48,979 bases of DNA, taken from Candidatus Acidiferrales bacterium (GTDB lineage: Bacteria; Acidobacteriota; Terriglobia; Acidiferrales; DATBWB01). The position numbers and the translations under genes are program-made. Shown one piece after another: positions 34,038-42,489 of this stretch. The DNA lies in NCBI GenBank assembly GCA_036514995.1, contig DATBWB010000019.1, positions 1-48,979 of the forward strand. The letters are read 5' to 3'. How positions within the stretch are numbered: position 1 is the first letter of the stretch; every line of letters starts with the position of its first letter. The notes beneath the pieces are model-generated. The model had not been told where the DNA came from, did not search any database, and saw only the letters and a list, made by a program, of their open reading frames with translations.

Positions 34038-35069
34038 CTAGAGCGGCTCGGAGTGCGGATCAAAGAAATCGCGCAGCGCATTACCAACCCAGTTCCATGC
34101 CACCACCGTCAGGAACAAGAAAAGTCCCGGGGAAAGCATCCACCAAAAACGCTGGAGCACCACCGGGTTGTGCGCTTCGGTGAGCATGTTTCCCCAAGAG
34201 GGTAGCGGCTCGCTCACGCCCAGCCCGAGGTAGGACAAGGTAACTTCGGCCAAAACGTAGAACGGGGCAGTCAGCGCCGCCTGAGTGAACGTAAAACTGG
34301 CGAGATGAGGCGCGATGTGCCGGATAAGGATTCCGGCGCTGCTTCCGCCCGAAGCTCGAGACGCCAGCACAAACTCCCGTTCTTTCAAGGAAAGCGTGCT
34401 TGCCCGAACCACGCGGGCGACCGGCGCCCAACCCAGCAGCCCCAGGATCAAGATTAGCAACGCCAGGGCAGGCAGGGTCGGGGTATCGAGCGGCAAGGCA
34501 CCCCGGACAGCGAGGATGAAGTACAGGCCGGGGATGGCCAGCACGAGATCCGCGAGCCACATTAACAACGTATCTGTCTTGCCGCCGTAATATCCCGCCA
34601 CGCATCCCACTGGCAGGCCAATCCCAAACGAAAGCAAGACCGCCGCCAGCGCCAGGGCAAGAGATACCTGCGAGGCATAGGCAGAGCGGGAAAAGACATC
34701 ACGGCCGAGTTGATCCGAGCCCAGAAGAAAGATTCGACCGGGCGCATCCACGCCAAAAAGATGGTGCCGCATGGGGAAGAGCCCGAGCAGGCGATAGGAG
34801 CTGCCGGCTACGAAGAACTTGACGGGATAGGCGACGCTCGGATCCTCCTGGTAGCGAACCTCGAGCGGGTCGCTCAAGACCATGCGATAGACAAACGGCC
34901 GGAGATGCCAGCGGCCGGCGGTGTCCTGGAAATGAAGTTTCGTGGGCGGGGCATAGAAATGGTTGCGGTCTTGCTCCTGGTAACGGTAAGGGGAAAGAAA
35001 ACCCGCCAGCCCGCTCAACAAGTAGAGCGCCGCCAGGACGATGTAGGGTGCCCTGGCCCGTATCGTCAT
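34038..35069 (-). CDS. oligopeptide/dipeptide ABC transporter permease, DppC/OppC type
   Basis: 343 residues. An N-terminal helix plus a polar segment (the extra cytoplasmic domain of OppC-like permeases) precede the five-helix transport core. The ABC coupling EAA motif is in the region VVRASTLSLKEREFVLASRASG, and the loop SYLGLGVSEPLPSWGNML is characteristic. The ATG at 35069 overlaps the stop of the upstream permease (ATGA), so the two are coupled. Imports peptides or related compounds in partnership with the proteins encoded at 35066-37701. Confidence 0.93.
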   Translation of the reverse strand: MTIRARAPYIVLAALYLLSGLAGFLSPYRYQEQDRNHFYAPPTKLHFQDTAGRWHLRPFVYRMVLSDPLEVRYQEDPSVAYPVKFFVAGSSYRLLGLFPMRHHLFGVDAPGRIFLLGSDQLGRDVFSRSAYASQVSLALALAAVLLSFGIGLPVGCVAGYYGGKTDTLLMWLADLVLAIPGLYFILAVRGALPLDTPTLPALALLILILGLLGWAPVARVVRASTLSLKEREFVLASRASGGSSAGILIRHIAPHLASFTFTQAALTAPFYVLAEVTLSYLGLGVSEPLPSWGNMLTEAHNPVVLQRFWWMLSPGLFLFLTVVAWNWVGNALRDFFDPHSEPL

Positions 35070-36022
35070 CGGACCTCCGCCTGGATGCGCGGGTCAACCA
35101 CCCGCAGGAACGCCTCGGCCAGCGCATTGCCCGCGAGCAGCGCGAGCGTTGCCGCCACCACGCCGCCCACCGCCAGCGGCATATCCCGGCTCAATACGGC
35201 CTCAGCCGTCAGCCGTCCAAGCCCCGGCCACGACATCACCACCTCGACCGCCAGCGCCCCGCTCATCACCGTGGCGAAGGACATCCCCACCAGGGTAATC
35301 AGGGCGTGGGAGGCATTCGGAAAAGCATGGCGGAAATAGATTCGCATGCGCGGCAGCCCCTTGGCGAGAGCAGTGCGGAGATAGTCTTCGCGCAGGACAT
35401 CGAGCATGCTTGCCCGCACCTGCCGGAGGTAGATGGCGGTCAACCTGGCGGTGAGCACCAGCGTCGGCAGAAACAAGTGGCGCAAATAGTCGCCGAGGCC
35501 GCTGCCGCCAGCGCCGCTTCCTGCTCCCCCCAAAGGGAACCAGCCTGTCCTCGCCGCAACCATCAGCGCCACCAGCGCCAGAAATAAAGTCGGCACCGAG
35601 AGTTGAACAAAGACGGCTGCGGCAAGCAGACGATCGGAATAGCTTCCGCGCTTGACGGCGGAAAGAATCCCCAGGGGGATGGATAGCGCCAGGGCGCCAA
35701 GGATTGCGGCCAGCGCCAACGCCAGGCTGTGCGGGATGGCGGCAGCGAGAAGTTCCGTGACCGGGCGGCGGTAGGTCAAAGAGTCGCCCAGGTCTCCTCG
35801 CGCCGCCAGGCCGACCCAGCGCGCCGACTGCGCGTACCAGGGAAGTTCTTCCCTCCCCAGTGTCGCGCCGCCTGTCCAGCCCGGCCTCTCCCACGTATCC
35901 CCGAAACGCCCGCCGGCCAGGGAAACCATCCCGTGACAGAGAAAAACAATGGCGACGACAATCAGGAGGGAGCTTGCCAAACGAAGGAGCGCGGGACGGA
36001 GCAATCGCCGGGCTACTTCCAA
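35066..36022 (-). CDS. oligopeptide/dipeptide ABC transporter permease, DppB/OppB type
   Basis: 318 residues starting at a TTG (36022) with GAGGAA at a good distance; the frame is open to another TTG at 36043. One N-terminal helix, the periplasmic segment (ERPGWTGG, LPWYAQSARWVGLAARGDLGDSL), then five helices of the permease core with the EAA-type loop DVLREDYLRTALAKGLPRMR. It overlaps the end of the binding-protein gene by a few bases. With OppC it forms the membrane pore. No genes for the two ATPases (OppD/OppF) are in the window; they may be encoded elsewhere. Confidence 0.92.
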   Translation of the reverse strand: MEVARRLLRPALLRLASSLLIVVAIVFLCHGMVSLAGGRFGDTWERPGWTGGATLGREELPWYAQSARWVGLAARGDLGDSLTYRRPVTELLAAAIPHSLALALAAILGALALSIPLGILSAVKRGSYSDRLLAAAVFVQLSVPTLFLALVALMVAARTGWFPLGGAGSGAGGSGLGDYLRHLFLPTLVLTARLTAIYLRQVRASMLDVLREDYLRTALAKGLPRMRIYFRHAFPNASHALITLVGMSFATVMSGALAVEVVMSWPGLGRLTAEAVLSRDMPLAVGGVVAATLALLAGNALAEAFLRVVDPRIQAEVR

Positions 36023-37701
36023 TGAAGTTCCTCGAGATTCCAAATGGCAAAAGGCGGGAGCAACGCCGGCCGGAGAGGGACGAGGCGGGCGTCGGCGGCC
36101 ACGATGAGGTCGCGCGCCACCAGGTAGATAAAAGGAACCTCCTCGGACAGGATCATCTGCACGCGGTTGTAAAGCTGGCGCCGGCGGCTTGCTTTGCGCA
36201 CTGTGGCCAGCTCATCCACCAGCCGATCGATCTCAGCCTCCCAGCTCGTTGCCGGCCGCTCCTGCCGCGGGAACCACCAGTGGTTGGTGCCGCTCGACCG
36301 CAGCACGGCGCTCTCCGCCACCGGATCGGTGTCGCCGCTCGCGGTGGCCAGCAGGCAGGCGTCGTAATCGAACGTGCGATTGATCTTCTCGAGGAGCGTC
36401 TTCCCCTCGAGCGGCACAAGACTTGCCTTGATGCCGAGCGCGGCCAGGTCTTCCTGCAGCACCGTGGCCAGGTTCTGGCGAAATTTCACCCCGGTATTGA
36501 AGATGATCGTGAACTCGACCGCATTGCCCGCTCGATCTCGCAGTTCCTGCCCTTCCCACCGAAAGCCGGCTTCAGAAAGCAGCGTTCGCGCCCGGGAAAG
36601 ATCGCGGCTGTACTTCCGCAGACCGGAATAGAACCACTCCCGGTTTGCCTCCGAGGTAGGGCCAAACACCGGGTGGGCCATTCCCAGAAAAACGTTCCGG
36701 ATGATTGCCTCGCGGTCAACCGCATAGGCCACTGCCTGGCGGAAGCGCCGATCCTCAAACCATGCCCGTTTCTTCTCGTCTGCCTTGCCGGGCTGCAGGT
36801 TGAACCAAAACACCTCGTGGATGAGGCTTGGGCCGGCGTTGAAAAGGACAAATCGCCCCTGCTTCTGCTCCTCGCGCAAAGCAAGGGCATCCTCGGCGCT
36901 GACCGGGCTGAGGATGTCAATTTCGCCTTTTTGAAACTTGAGCAGTTGGGTCGCCCGGCTGGGAACAATTTCGACGATCACCGTGTCGAGATAGGGCAGG
37001 CGATGCCCGGTGCCGTCTCTCTTCCAATAATGCGGGTTCCGCGCCAGCACCGTGCGCTGGCCGGGGACGTACGCCTGAAGGCGATAGGGTCCGGTCCCCA
37101 CAATCTCTTCCACCGGTGTGCCGAGCGACCATGTCCGCTCGAACTCGCCTCGCCGATACGCCGCTTCCAGCTTGTGGCGGGGCAAAATATAGAGTCCGTC
37201 AAAGATCCGCTCGATGGCGGCGAGCGGGGCAGGCAGGCGAAAGCGAACGGTGCGATCATCCAGGCGCTCGGCAGTGATCTTCCGGCCCGCGATCAAAAAG
37301 GCGTCCTGGAGCGGCGGATGTAACTTTTCGTCGTAAAGAACTTCCAGGGTAAAGAGCACATCGGCAGCGGTAAAAGGCGCTCCGTCGGAAAACTTCGCGT
37401 TTTGGCGGAGGCTCATGGTCAACGTCTTGCCGTCGCGCGACAACCGCCATCTCTCAGCCAGCCCCGGTTCGAGCTGTTGGGTCTGCCGGTTGACATTGAT
37501 CAAGTTGCCCATCACCAGCGCTGCGATCGAGTTGGTTTGCTCGTCGTTGGCGAGAAGGAAGTTGAAGGTGCGCGGGCCGGCAAGCTGGGCCACCGTGAGG
37601 GGGCGGGGTTGCGCCCCCGCGTCAGATTGGATCAGAAGTCCAAACGCCAGAAAAACGGGAAAGAGTCGAACCCACGGGCGCTTCGATCGAGGTAGGCTCA
37701 T
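36013..37701 (-). CDS. ABC transporter substrate-binding protein, family 5 (peptide type)
   Basis: 562 residues, usual for family 5 extracellular solute-binding proteins (OppA/DppA). A signal peptide (RLFPVFLAFGLLIQSDAGA) is present; no lipobox cysteine is seen, so it is probably a soluble periplasmic protein. Family features include LEPGLAERWRLSRDGKTLTMSLRQNAKFSDGAPFTAADVLFTLE, kept nearly intact, and FRQAVAYAVDREAI near the middle. Ligands of the family are peptides, nickel complexes, or sugars, so peptide is only the default. First gene of the three-gene ABC set. Confidence 0.92.
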   Translation of the reverse strand: MSLPRSKRPWVRLFPVFLAFGLLIQSDAGAQPRPLTVAQLAGPRTFNFLLANDEQTNSIAALVMGNLINVNRQTQQLEPGLAERWRLSRDGKTLTMSLRQNAKFSDGAPFTAADVLFTLEVLYDEKLHPPLQDAFLIAGRKITAERLDDRTVRFRLPAPLAAIERIFDGLYILPRHKLEAAYRRGEFERTWSLGTPVEEIVGTGPYRLQAYVPGQRTVLARNPHYWKRDGTGHRLPYLDTVIVEIVPSRATQLLKFQKGEIDILSPVSAEDALALREEQKQGRFVLFNAGPSLIHEVFWFNLQPGKADEKKRAWFEDRRFRQAVAYAVDREAIIRNVFLGMAHPVFGPTSEANREWFYSGLRKYSRDLSRARTLLSEAGFRWEGQELRDRAGNAVEFTIIFNTGVKFRQNLATVLQEDLAALGIKASLVPLEGKTLLEKINRTFDYDACLLATASGDTDPVAESAVLRSSGTNHWWFPRQERPATSWEAEIDRLVDELATVRKASRRRQLYNRVQMILSEEVPFIYLVARDLIVAADARLVPLRPALLPPFAIWNLEELHWK

Positions 37702-37863
37702 GCGCTGGCTCCTACTGCTGTTCCCACCTAAAGAGCCTATGCATTATACCTGCGTCCGGCAAGCATCCGGGATGCCTGTGGCTCACGAGAAATAGCCCCA
37801 AGTAGTTGGGAACGGCACCAGCGCAAGCCATTCGTGGGCGCAAGCGTGGTCTTCACGGGCGAT

Positions 37864-39798
37864 TTAGGGGCGGGGCAATCTACGCGGACTTTCCGGCTTG
37901 GCGACGGTCATGATCGGGATGGGGACCTTGTGACGGACAGGGTCAATCGTCTTGCCGAAGATCAGGTCGGCGAGACCCCGGTGGCGGTGGCCGCCCAGCA
38001 CCATGAGGTCGAGTTGCTTGCCCGAAACGGCAGCGATCAATTCGGCCGGCGGGCTGCCAAATCGCAGGTCCACTTCTGCCTTGATGCCCATGGCGGCAAG
38101 CTCGCTGGCGACGCGCTCTAAATAGGCATGATCCTCCCGCGCCTCCAGGTCAGCGGCCTGAGCGCCAAACACCTGGCCCGAAACGCCCTCCACCACGTGG
38201 ATCAGTATGAGCGTGCCTTGATGGGCGCGCGCCACGGGGATGGCGTGCTGGAGAATGAGCTTGTCGGCCGGTTGATTCTCCAGGGCGACCCCGATGCGCT
38301 GATACCGGGGCTCAGGCAGTCTGCCCAAGCCAGCAACTTCTGCCACCGGCACCAGGCCGCGCCAACGGCGCACCCAGGGGCGAAAGATAAGCCAGAGGAG
38401 GAGCAGACCGAGACCTCCCGCCACTGTCCCCAGCAGCAACCCCACCAGCCAGCCCCACTGCCCCGCTGCTGCCGCCCATTCCGTCATTTGCTGCGCCACC
38501 AGCCGCACGTTCAACGCAATGATAATCCCGGCGGCCAACCAGGCCAAGACCTGAACCCAGACGCGATTCGAAAATGATCCCATGCGCTCCCGGTCGCTGG
38601 TGAAGTGGACCAGCGGCACGATGGCAAAGGGCAACTGCAGGCTCAGGATGACCTGGCTCAGGATCAGCAACTGATAGGTGCCGTGCTCGCCGGCGATCCC
38701 GATGGTGATGGCCGCCGGAATGATGGCGATGGAACGGGTCAGGAGCCGGCGAACCCAGGGCCGGAGACGAATGTGCAAGAAGCCCTCCATGACGATCTGC
38801 CCGGCAAGCGTTCCCGTCAGCGTGGAAGATTGCCCCGCGCAAAGAAGCGCCACCGCAAAAGCGGTGCCCGCCAGTGCCGTCCCCAAGAGCGGAGCCAGCA
38901 GTTGATGCGCCTGCTGCAGCTCCCTCACCATCTGCCCGTTGCGGAAGAAGACGGCGGCCGACATGACCAGGATGGCCGCGTTCACGAAGAAGGCCGCATT
39001 CAGGGCGATGGCCGAGTCAATCAGGTTGAAGCGACAGGCCTCGGCTTTGCCGTTGCCGCCGTTCGCAATCTGCCGCGACTGCACCAGCGCTGAATGAAGA
39101 TAGAGGTTGTGGGGCATCACCGTTGCCCCGATGATGCCAATGGCAATGTAGAGGCTCTCCGAATTCAGACGCGGCAGGAACCCGCCCAGGACTCCGTGCC
39201 AATCCGGCTTGGCCAGAAAAATCTCGAGAATAAAGCAAACGCCAATCATCGTGATCAAACTGAGGATGAAGGCCTCCATCTTGCGGATGCCAAAGCGTTG
39301 GATGGCAAGCAGCAGGAAAGTATCGAGCGCGGTGAGGAGCACGCCCCATTGCATCGGAATGCCAAAAAGCAGATTGAGGCCAATCGTGGTGCCCAGCACC
39401 TCAGCCAGGTCACAGGCGGCAATGGCAATTTCGCAGACGAACCAAAGGGTAAGATAGACGGGCCGGGGGTAGGCGTCCCGGCAGGCTTGAGCAAGGTCCC
39501 GGCCGTGGACGATCCCCAGCCGCGCCGAAAGGGTCTGCAAAAGCACCGCCATCAAGTTGGACATCAGGAGGACCCAGATCAACTGGTAAGCGAATCGCGC
39601 CCCTCCCTCGATGTCCGTCGCCCAGTTGCCGGGGTCCATGTAGCCGACGCTGACCATATAAGCTGGCCCGGCAAAGGCAAACAACCGCCGCCAAAACCGC
39701 CCGTTGAGCGGCACACCGACCGTGGCGTGCACTTCCGGAAGGGAGACGCTTTTTTGCTCAGTAACCATCCGGTTCCCGTTCCCAAAAATCTTGCTCAA
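37864..39798 (-). CDS. mntH: Nramp-family Mn2+/Fe2+ transporter fused to a universal stress domain
   Basis: 644 residues, about 200 longer than usual MntH. The Nramp core has D55-P-G-N58 (MDPGNWATDIEG) in helix 1 and MPHNLYLHS in helix 6, the metal-binding pair, and about eleven helices in total. From about residue 490 a Usp domain follows (QRIGVALENQPADKLILQHA, ILIHVVEG, LDLMVLGGHRHRGLADLIFGKT, VRHKVPIPIMTV). The start is TTG 39798 overlapping the mntR stop; the ATG at 39768 is an alternative. Proton-driven divalent metal import at the inner membrane. Such Usp fusions are known for some bacterial transporters; a nucleotide-sensing role is inference. Confidence 0.93.
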   Translation of the reverse strand: MSKIFGNGNRMVTEQKSVSLPEVHATVGVPLNGRFWRRLFAFAGPAYMVSVGYMDPGNWATDIEGGARFAYQLIWVLLMSNLMAVLLQTLSARLGIVHGRDLAQACRDAYPRPVYLTLWFVCEIAIAACDLAEVLGTTIGLNLLFGIPMQWGVLLTALDTFLLLAIQRFGIRKMEAFILSLITMIGVCFILEIFLAKPDWHGVLGGFLPRLNSESLYIAIGIIGATVMPHNLYLHSALVQSRQIANGGNGKAEACRFNLIDSAIALNAAFFVNAAILVMSAAVFFRNGQMVRELQQAHQLLAPLLGTALAGTAFAVALLCAGQSSTLTGTLAGQIVMEGFLHIRLRPWVRRLLTRSIAIIPAAITIGIAGEHGTYQLLILSQVILSLQLPFAIVPLVHFTSDRERMGSFSNRVWVQVLAWLAAGIIIALNVRLVAQQMTEWAAAAGQWGWLVGLLLGTVAGGLGLLLLWLIFRPWVRRWRGLVPVAEVAGLGRLPEPRYQRIGVALENQPADKLILQHAIPVARAHQGTLILIHVVEGVSGQVFGAQAADLEAREDHAYLERVASELAAMGIKAEVDLRFGSPPAELIAAVSGKQLDLMVLGGHRHRGLADLIFGKTIDPVRHKVPIPIMTVAKPESPRRLPRP

Positions 39799-40274
39799 GC
39801 CCGCCAGCCGGAAGCCCGGCTTGCCGTCAGCCGGCGGAACAATCCTGCCCGGCGGGCACCGGCGCGCTTGAACCCGTCCAATCGCTGCCGGAATCTTTCC
39901 TCCTGCCCGGTCAAATAAATCAGAAACTCGTGGAGGCGCTGAGCCGAAAGCGAACTGAGGCTGTGTTCCATCCTGCCGGCGTCACGCCGCGCCACCTGGC
40001 GCGGCACTCCCAGCACCTCCACCAAAAAATGGATGAGGTCCCGGTGAAGATGGCGAAGGGCAGCGGCGACCGCCTGCCCTCGGTGGCTGATGCGGACCGG
40101 CCCGCGTTCCTCCTGCCGGAGATAGCCAAGCCTTCGCAGGTGTTGCACCGCGCGGGTGACGGTCGGCAGCCGCACCTTTAACGTCCGGGCAATGTCGGTC
40201 ACCCGCACTACGCGGTTCTTCTCACTTAAGGTAAGCACCGCTTCCAGGTAATCCTGCTGGCTCGGTGTCAACAT
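39795..40274 (-). CDS. mntR: DtxR/MntR family metal-dependent repressor
   Basis: 159 residues. N-terminal winged helix (TPSQQDYLEAVLTLSEKNRVVRVTDIARTLKVRLPTVTRAVQHLRRLGYL, seen as several conserved blocks) and a dimerisation/metal-binding part with HRDLIHFLVEVLGV and DAGRMEHSLSS. The C-terminal SH3-like extension of DtxR is absent, as in MntR. It overlaps the mntH start by three bases, so the pair is one operon. It probably represses the operon when Mn(II) or Fe(II) is plentiful by binding the palindromes at 40285-40315. Confidence 0.9.
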   Translation of the reverse strand: MLTPSQQDYLEAVLTLSEKNRVVRVTDIARTLKVRLPTVTRAVQHLRRLGYLRQEERGPVRISHRGQAVAAALRHLHRDLIHFLVEVLGVPRQVARRDAGRMEHSLSSLSAQRLHEFLIYLTGQEERFRQRLDGFKRAGARRAGLFRRLTASRASGWRA

Positions 40275-40284
40275 TTCAGCCGAT

Positions 40285-40315
40285 ATTAGCCTGCACTAAT
40301 TAGCCAATGCTAATT
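40285..40315 (-). promoter_or_regulatory. MntR operator, two overlapping palindromes
   Basis: ATTAG-CCTGCA-CTAAT (40285-40300) and AATTAGC-CAAT-GCTAATT (40298-40315) share three bases and lie 11-41 bases upstream of mntR. A/T-rich ATTAG/CTAAT arms are like known DtxR/MntR boxes. The surroundings are GC-rich, so this AT-rich block stands out. It likely overlaps the mntR promoter. Confidence 0.7.
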
Positions 40316-40446
40316 TACTTTCGCCCCGGGGGCTATGTCAATAGTATTTCCAAGGCTTGCCCGGCCGTGGCCGCCCAAGCCACCAACTCGTGCCGGTGTA
40401 TTTCTGTGTGGTACACTCGCAGGCCTTGGTGAAAGCGCTCGACCGT

Positions 40447-41115
40447 ATGAAAGGGGAGTGGAACGCCCGCGCTCGCGAGGCCAGCCGCTTCTATATCTGT
40501 TCGGCTCGCGATTTTACAGAGGAGGATTTCCGCCGCTCGGGCGAGGAGCATGCCGCTCTCATCCTGGAGTCAGTGGCGCGTTGGCTGCCCGGCCGAGACG
40601 GCGCTCTCGAAATCGGTTGCGGCACCGGCCGCTTGCTGGGACCCATGGCGCGTCATTTTCCCGAAGTGATTGGCGTGGATGTATCCGGCGAAATGGTACG
40701 CCAGGGCCGCGAGCAACTGCGGCATCTCCTCCGGATTCGCCTAGAAGAGGTGGATGGTCACGGCTCCCTTCCCTTCCCCGACCAATACTTCGACCTTTGT
40801 TACTCGATGCTGGTGTTCATTCATCTTCCCCAAAAAGAGGTGGCCCGGAAGTACATCCGGGAGACTTTTCGCGTACTGAAGCCCGGGGGCATTTTTCGTT
40901 TTCAAGTTTTCGCAGTTCCGGATACGCTGTGGCACTCCGTGCGCGAATTCTTCACCAAGAAGAGCACCTGGCGCGGTTGCAAGTACAAGCCATCCGAAAT
41001 GGACGCTTACCTGAAAGCGGCTGGATTTGAGAAACTCGATTCGTCGTTGGTTCCCGATCCAGGACCAATCAAGAAGAATTGGGTTCTTTGGCTGACGGCG
41101 CGCAGACCGGCTTGA
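40447..41115 (+). CDS. SAM-dependent methyltransferase (class I)
   Basis: 222 residues from the ATG at 40447; the frame is open to 40357, and GTG/TTG starts a few codons upstream are possible. The SAM-binding motif I is LEIGCGTGRLLGPMA, motif II VIGVDVSGEMV, then FDLCYSMLVFIHLP and FRVLKPGGIFRFQVF (post-motif III). The order fits Methyltransf_11/25 enzymes acting on small molecules. Substrate unknown. It is divergent from mntR, with the metal-responsive operators between them, but there is no sign that it belongs to the metal regulon. Confidence 0.85.
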   Translation: MKGEWNARAREASRFYICSARDFTEEDFRRSGEEHAALILESVARWLPGRDGALEIGCGTGRLLGPMARHFPEVIGVDVSGEMVRQGREQLRHLLRIRLEEVDGHGSLPFPDQYFDLCYSMLVFIHLPQKEVARKYIRETFRVLKPGGIFRFQVFAVPDTLWHSVREFFTKKSTWRGCKYKPSEMDAYLKAAGFEKLDSSLVPDPGPIKKNWVLWLTARRPA

Positions 41116-41175
41116 GGAGGACACGTCGCGCGCTGCGGGATGTCCGCCTCTGGCACCCTCCTGCCTTGTAAGCCG

Positions 41176-42012
41176 TTAGGGCCGTTTGTCGGTGCGATTG
41201 GTTTTTCCCCGCTTCATGGCCTGAAGGTCGCCCGCGACGATGTCAGGAATTTGAGCGAGAATGGACTCATAGCCGGCAAGCACGACAAACGCCGTCGCGT
41301 CCGCGCCCGTCGTGACGAGCATTTCCCCGCTCGGCAACAGCCAGGCAAAACTGCTCCTGGTTGTCATGCCCGTTTCGAAGAAGCGGGTGGCGCGGACTTC
41401 TCTCCCGTCAACTTGAAAGATATCTTCGCCGCGACGGTTGACGCGGGCTTTGCCCTGCGGCAAAAGCGGCACGACAAAGCGCTGCCCGGCGCTTTTCATC
41501 ATGCCTTCGAAGAGCAAGGCGTTCATCGAGGCGAGCGTATCATCCGAGGCGACAAAGCTCGTGGGCACAGATGCTTTGCTCATCTTGTCACCGTCAAAAT
41601 CAATCATCGCCTGGCCGTTTTCCACTCGCACATGGCGGGAGATTTTCCGCGCCCCCATGTCGCCAACCAGCGAAAACGAGACCAATTCACCGCGCCGGTC
41701 AAACTGCATCTCCTCGGTAAGGCGATAGACCGTGTCCAAGAGGGTGACGTGGCTGCTGGCCTTGGCCGAGCGCACGCCCGGCAGCGTTTCGGTAGGCGCC
41801 TCGCCTCGCTCCAGCCTTTCGTTCCCCACCTCTTTTCCGCCAAAGATGATTTTGTATTCCGAGACTTGAGGCGGGCCTGAACCGCTTGCGCCTCGCTGGC
41901 CAACCCCGTTGACAAAGGCTCCTGGCTGCCAAAAGAAGGGAAAGAAAGTCAACAAAAGCGCCCAACCAGACTTATAGAGGACGTGTCGCCGCTGCCGCTG
42001 CCCGTTGCGCAC
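41176..42012 (-). CDS. hypothetical secreted/membrane-anchored protein
   Basis: 278 residues from a GTG at 42012 with GAAGG upstream. One N-terminal hydrophobic segment (SGWALLLTFFPFFWQPGAFV) acts as a signal or anchor. The rest is beta-rich with YKIIFGGKEVGNERLE, LVSFSLVGD, EDIFQVDGREVRATRFFETGM and WLLPSGEMLVTTGADATAFVVL, an arrangement reminiscent of envelope proteins of the DUF3108-like kind, but I am not certain. Last gene of the minus-strand run from 48454. Confidence 0.65.
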   Translation of the reverse strand: MRNGQRQRRHVLYKSGWALLLTFFPFFWQPGAFVNGVGQRGASGSGPPQVSEYKIIFGGKEVGNERLERGEAPTETLPGVRSAKASSHVTLLDTVYRLTEEMQFDRRGELVSFSLVGDMGARKISRHVRVENGQAMIDFDGDKMSKASVPTSFVASDDTLASMNALLFEGMMKSAGQRFVVPLLPQGKARVNRRGEDIFQVDGREVRATRFFETGMTTRSSFAWLLPSGEMLVTTGADATAFVVLAGYESILAQIPDIVAGDLQAMKRGKTNRTDKRP

Positions 42013-42142
42013 GGTTACCTTCTCAACGCGGAAGAGAGCGATCCTGTGGCGATTCTAATACCAGAACGCTTTTCGAGCGACCCGGGCGCACGCACAAAGT
42101 CTGAGCCAACTCCTCGGCCATCCTCCTCTGGTTGGAACGGCG

Positions 42143-42406
42143 CTAGCGTATGGCCCGATCGCGCTCGGGAGTCGATTCGGAGAGGACCACCAAAGTTTCC
42201 GTCTTCTTGATGCCCTCCATTTTGCGAATCTCAATAATGGTCTCTTCGAGGGCGCCCTCCTCCTCACACTCGACTCTCACCACAAAGTCATGGCTCCCGG
42301 TGGTCGTGGCAATCGTGCGCACGTGCTTGATGTGGAGAATCTGGCTGGCCGAGTGAAGCAGATCGGCGTCCGTCGAGGTGTCAACAAGGATATAGGCTCG
42401 CAGCAT
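42143..42406 (-). CDS. stand-alone Lrp/AsnC ligand-binding (RAM) domain
   Basis: 87 residues consisting only of the C-terminal ligand-binding domain of Lrp/AsnC regulators, without the helix-turn-helix. The order LRAYILVDTSTD, VRTIATTTGSHDFVVRVECEEE, LEETIIEIRKMEGIKKTETLVVL is characteristic: a ferredoxin-like fold that forms dimers and binds amino acids at the interface. Stand-alone RAM proteins are known to bind amino acids, and may partner with full-length Lrp proteins. It lies between DapF and the unknown protein in the same direction. Confidence 0.85.
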   Translation of the reverse strand: MLRAYILVDTSTDADLLHSASQILHIKHVRTIATTTGSHDFVVRVECEEEGALEETIIEIRKMEGIKKTETLVVLSESTPERDRAIR

Positions 42407-42424
42407 GGCGCTTCCTCCTAATTC

Positions 42425-42477
42425 TGGAGGCTAGAAGCTCGAGGCTAGAAGCTGGACCCTCAAGCGTCAAGCCTCCA
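42425..42477. repeat. direct and inverted intergenic repeat
   Basis: GAGGCTAGAAGCT occurs twice (42427-42439 and 42441-42453), and TGGAGGCT (42425-42432) pairs with AGCCTCCA (42470-42477). The whole fits within the gap between the dapF-like and RAM genes, and could fold into a hairpin or be a genomic repeat. Confidence 0.6.
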
Positions 42478-42489
42478 GCTTCCAAGACA

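Noticed and set aside
35860-37323. 487-codon open frame opposite the ABC binding protein
   Set aside because: The other strand encodes a full, motif-bearing transporter protein; this frame shows no recognisable domain.
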